Source of the DNA: Synchiropus splendidus
Lineage: Eukaryota; Chordata; Actinopteri; Syngnathiformes; Callionymidae
NCBI RefSeq assembly: GCF_027744825.2
Contig: NW_026527054.1
Span: 310,001-374,000 of the forward strand
Direction of reading: 5' to 3'
Length of the DNA stretch: 64,000 bases
Below, piece by piece: positions 63,001 through 64,000 of this stretch. Under the pieces are notes generated by a model that did no database searches, was not told the DNA's origin, and worked only from the letters and a program-made list of their open reading frames with translations. Position 1 is the first letter of the stretch, and the number at the start of each line of letters is the position of its first letter. The position numbers and the translations under genes were made by a program.

Positions 63001-64000
63001 TTCCGGAACGCCAAACATAAAAATGTTGATAACTTTGGAAAAACACTTCAGACAGCTTAGATTTGATGTGCAACTACTAGAAAGACCATTTCTGCTATAG
63101 TGGGATGTTAAAATTTCATGTTCTTAAGCTTCCCTGCAAAGTTATGGCAAAATATGTAAAACGCGTTTTCAGACTGAGATAAGGTGGGTTCCGGAACGCC
63201 AAACATAAAAATGTTGATAACTTTAGAAAAACACGTCAAGACAGCTTAGATTTGATGTGCAACTACTAGAATGACCTTTTCTGCTATAATGGGAGGTTAA
63301 AATTTCATGTTCTGAAGCTTCCCTGCAAAGTTATGGCACAATGCGTTAAACGCGTTTTCAGCCTGAGATGAGGTTGATTTCAGAACGCAAAAAATAAAAA
63401 TGTTGAGAACTTTAGAAAAACACTTCAGACAGCTAAGATTTGATGTGCAACTACTAGAAAGACCCATTCTGCTATAGTGGGAGGTTAAAATTTCATGTTC
63501 TGAAGCTTCCCTGCAAAGTTATGGCACAATGCAGAAAACGCGTTTTCGGCCTGAGATAAGGTCGATTCAGGAACACCAAACATAAAAATGTTGAAAACTT
63601 TCGAAAAACACTTCAGACAGCTTAGATTTGATGTGCATCTCCGAGAAAGACCCTTTCTGCTCTAGTGGGAGGTGAAAATTTCATGTTCTGAAGCTTCCCT
63701 GCAAAGTTATGGCACAATGAAGAAAACGCGTTTTCAGCTTGAGATAAGGTGGTTTCCAGAACGCCAAACATAAAAATGTTGATAACTTTGGAAAAACACT
63801 TCAGACAGCTTAGATTTGATGTGCAAATACTAGAAAGACCCTATCTGCTATAGTGGGAGGCGAACATTTCATGTTCTGAAGCTTCCCTGAATAGTTATGG
63901 CACAATGCAGAAAACGCGTTTTCAGCTTGAGCTAAGGTGGGTTCCAGAACGCCAAACATAAAAATGTTGATAACTTTGGAAAAACACTTCAGACAGCTTA
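60100..64000 (+). repeat. About 2,257-bp (12-monomer) repeat, right end
   Basis: TAACTTTAGAAAAACACGTC at 60961 recurs at 63218 (offset 2257, 12 x 188 plus 1). The GAGAAGAGGTTG monomer near 60542 also recurs near 62800. Near the window end CCTGAATAGTTATGG (61440) recurs near 63886, an offset one monomer longer, so one extra monomer sits in the second copy. The second copy is cut by the window edge. Confidence 0.72.

Larger units (their letters stand above)
50489..64000 (+). repeat. Right block of 188-bp satellite array
   Basis: About 72 further monomers in the same orientation and phase as the left block. Between roughly 50.5 and 58 kb the monomers look more varied than in 13-42 kb, with many private substitutions and a frequent CTTCAAGACAGC 1-bp insertion subtype (55336, 56275, 57968, 58911). 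From 58 kb on, TTAGAAAAACACGTCAAG and GAATAGTTATGG subtypes recur in blocks. The array runs off the window end. I see no other gene. Confidence 0.96.

Overview
The window is eukaryotic repeat DNA with no single-copy host gene that I can support. About 56.5 kb is one tandem satellite family with a 188-bp monomer, roughly 300 monomers all in the same orientation. It is interrupted once, at 43036-50488, by a 7,453-bp LTR retrotransposon of the BEL/Pao superfamily. BEL/Pao elements are known essentially from metazoans, so the host is most likely an animal. I cannot name the species. Array size, head-to-tail uniformity, near-nucleosomal monomer length and higher-order organisation suggest centromeric or pericentromeric heterochromatin, which is inference.

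Layout: 1-43035 is the left satellite block, a mosaic of higher-order repeats (HORs). It holds a 5.83/5.45-kb segment present twice (1-4915 and 5830-10368), a 5,074-bp tandem duplication (about 13570-18643 and 18644-23854), a 1,504-bp eight-monomer unit (23.6-27.3 kb), a 933-bp five-monomer unit (28.9-30.3 kb), and three copies of a 2,631-bp fourteen-monomer unit (34.5-42.2 kb). 43036-50488 is the BEL element. 50489-64000 is the right satellite block, with an older-looking 1.5-kb periodicity near 51.5-54 kb and a 2.26-kb twelve-monomer periodicity in the last 4 kb.

The BEL element has two 373-bp LTRs differing at two positions, flanked by an AAGAC target duplication. A 479-bp leader containing a 21-bp tandem repeat follows the left LTR. 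The polyprotein region (43888-50016) has a coiled-coil N-terminal segment, a DUF1759 gag-like domain, CCHC knuckles, a DUF1758 retropepsin, reverse transcriptase with YVDD, RNase H, an H2C2 zinc finger, a DDE integrase and a DUF5641 tail. Two in-frame stops and two frameshifts interrupt it, so this copy is probably non-autonomous although recently inserted. There is no envelope ORF.

The many 60-110-residue open frames in the satellite are products of the repeat and are not annotated as genes. The most interesting signals are the dense dyad symmetry of the monomer (three perfect palindromes, a hairpin and a long-spaced inverted repeat), the BEL insertion inside that hairpin, a paralogous empty site near 57.06 kb, and the nested HOR structure.
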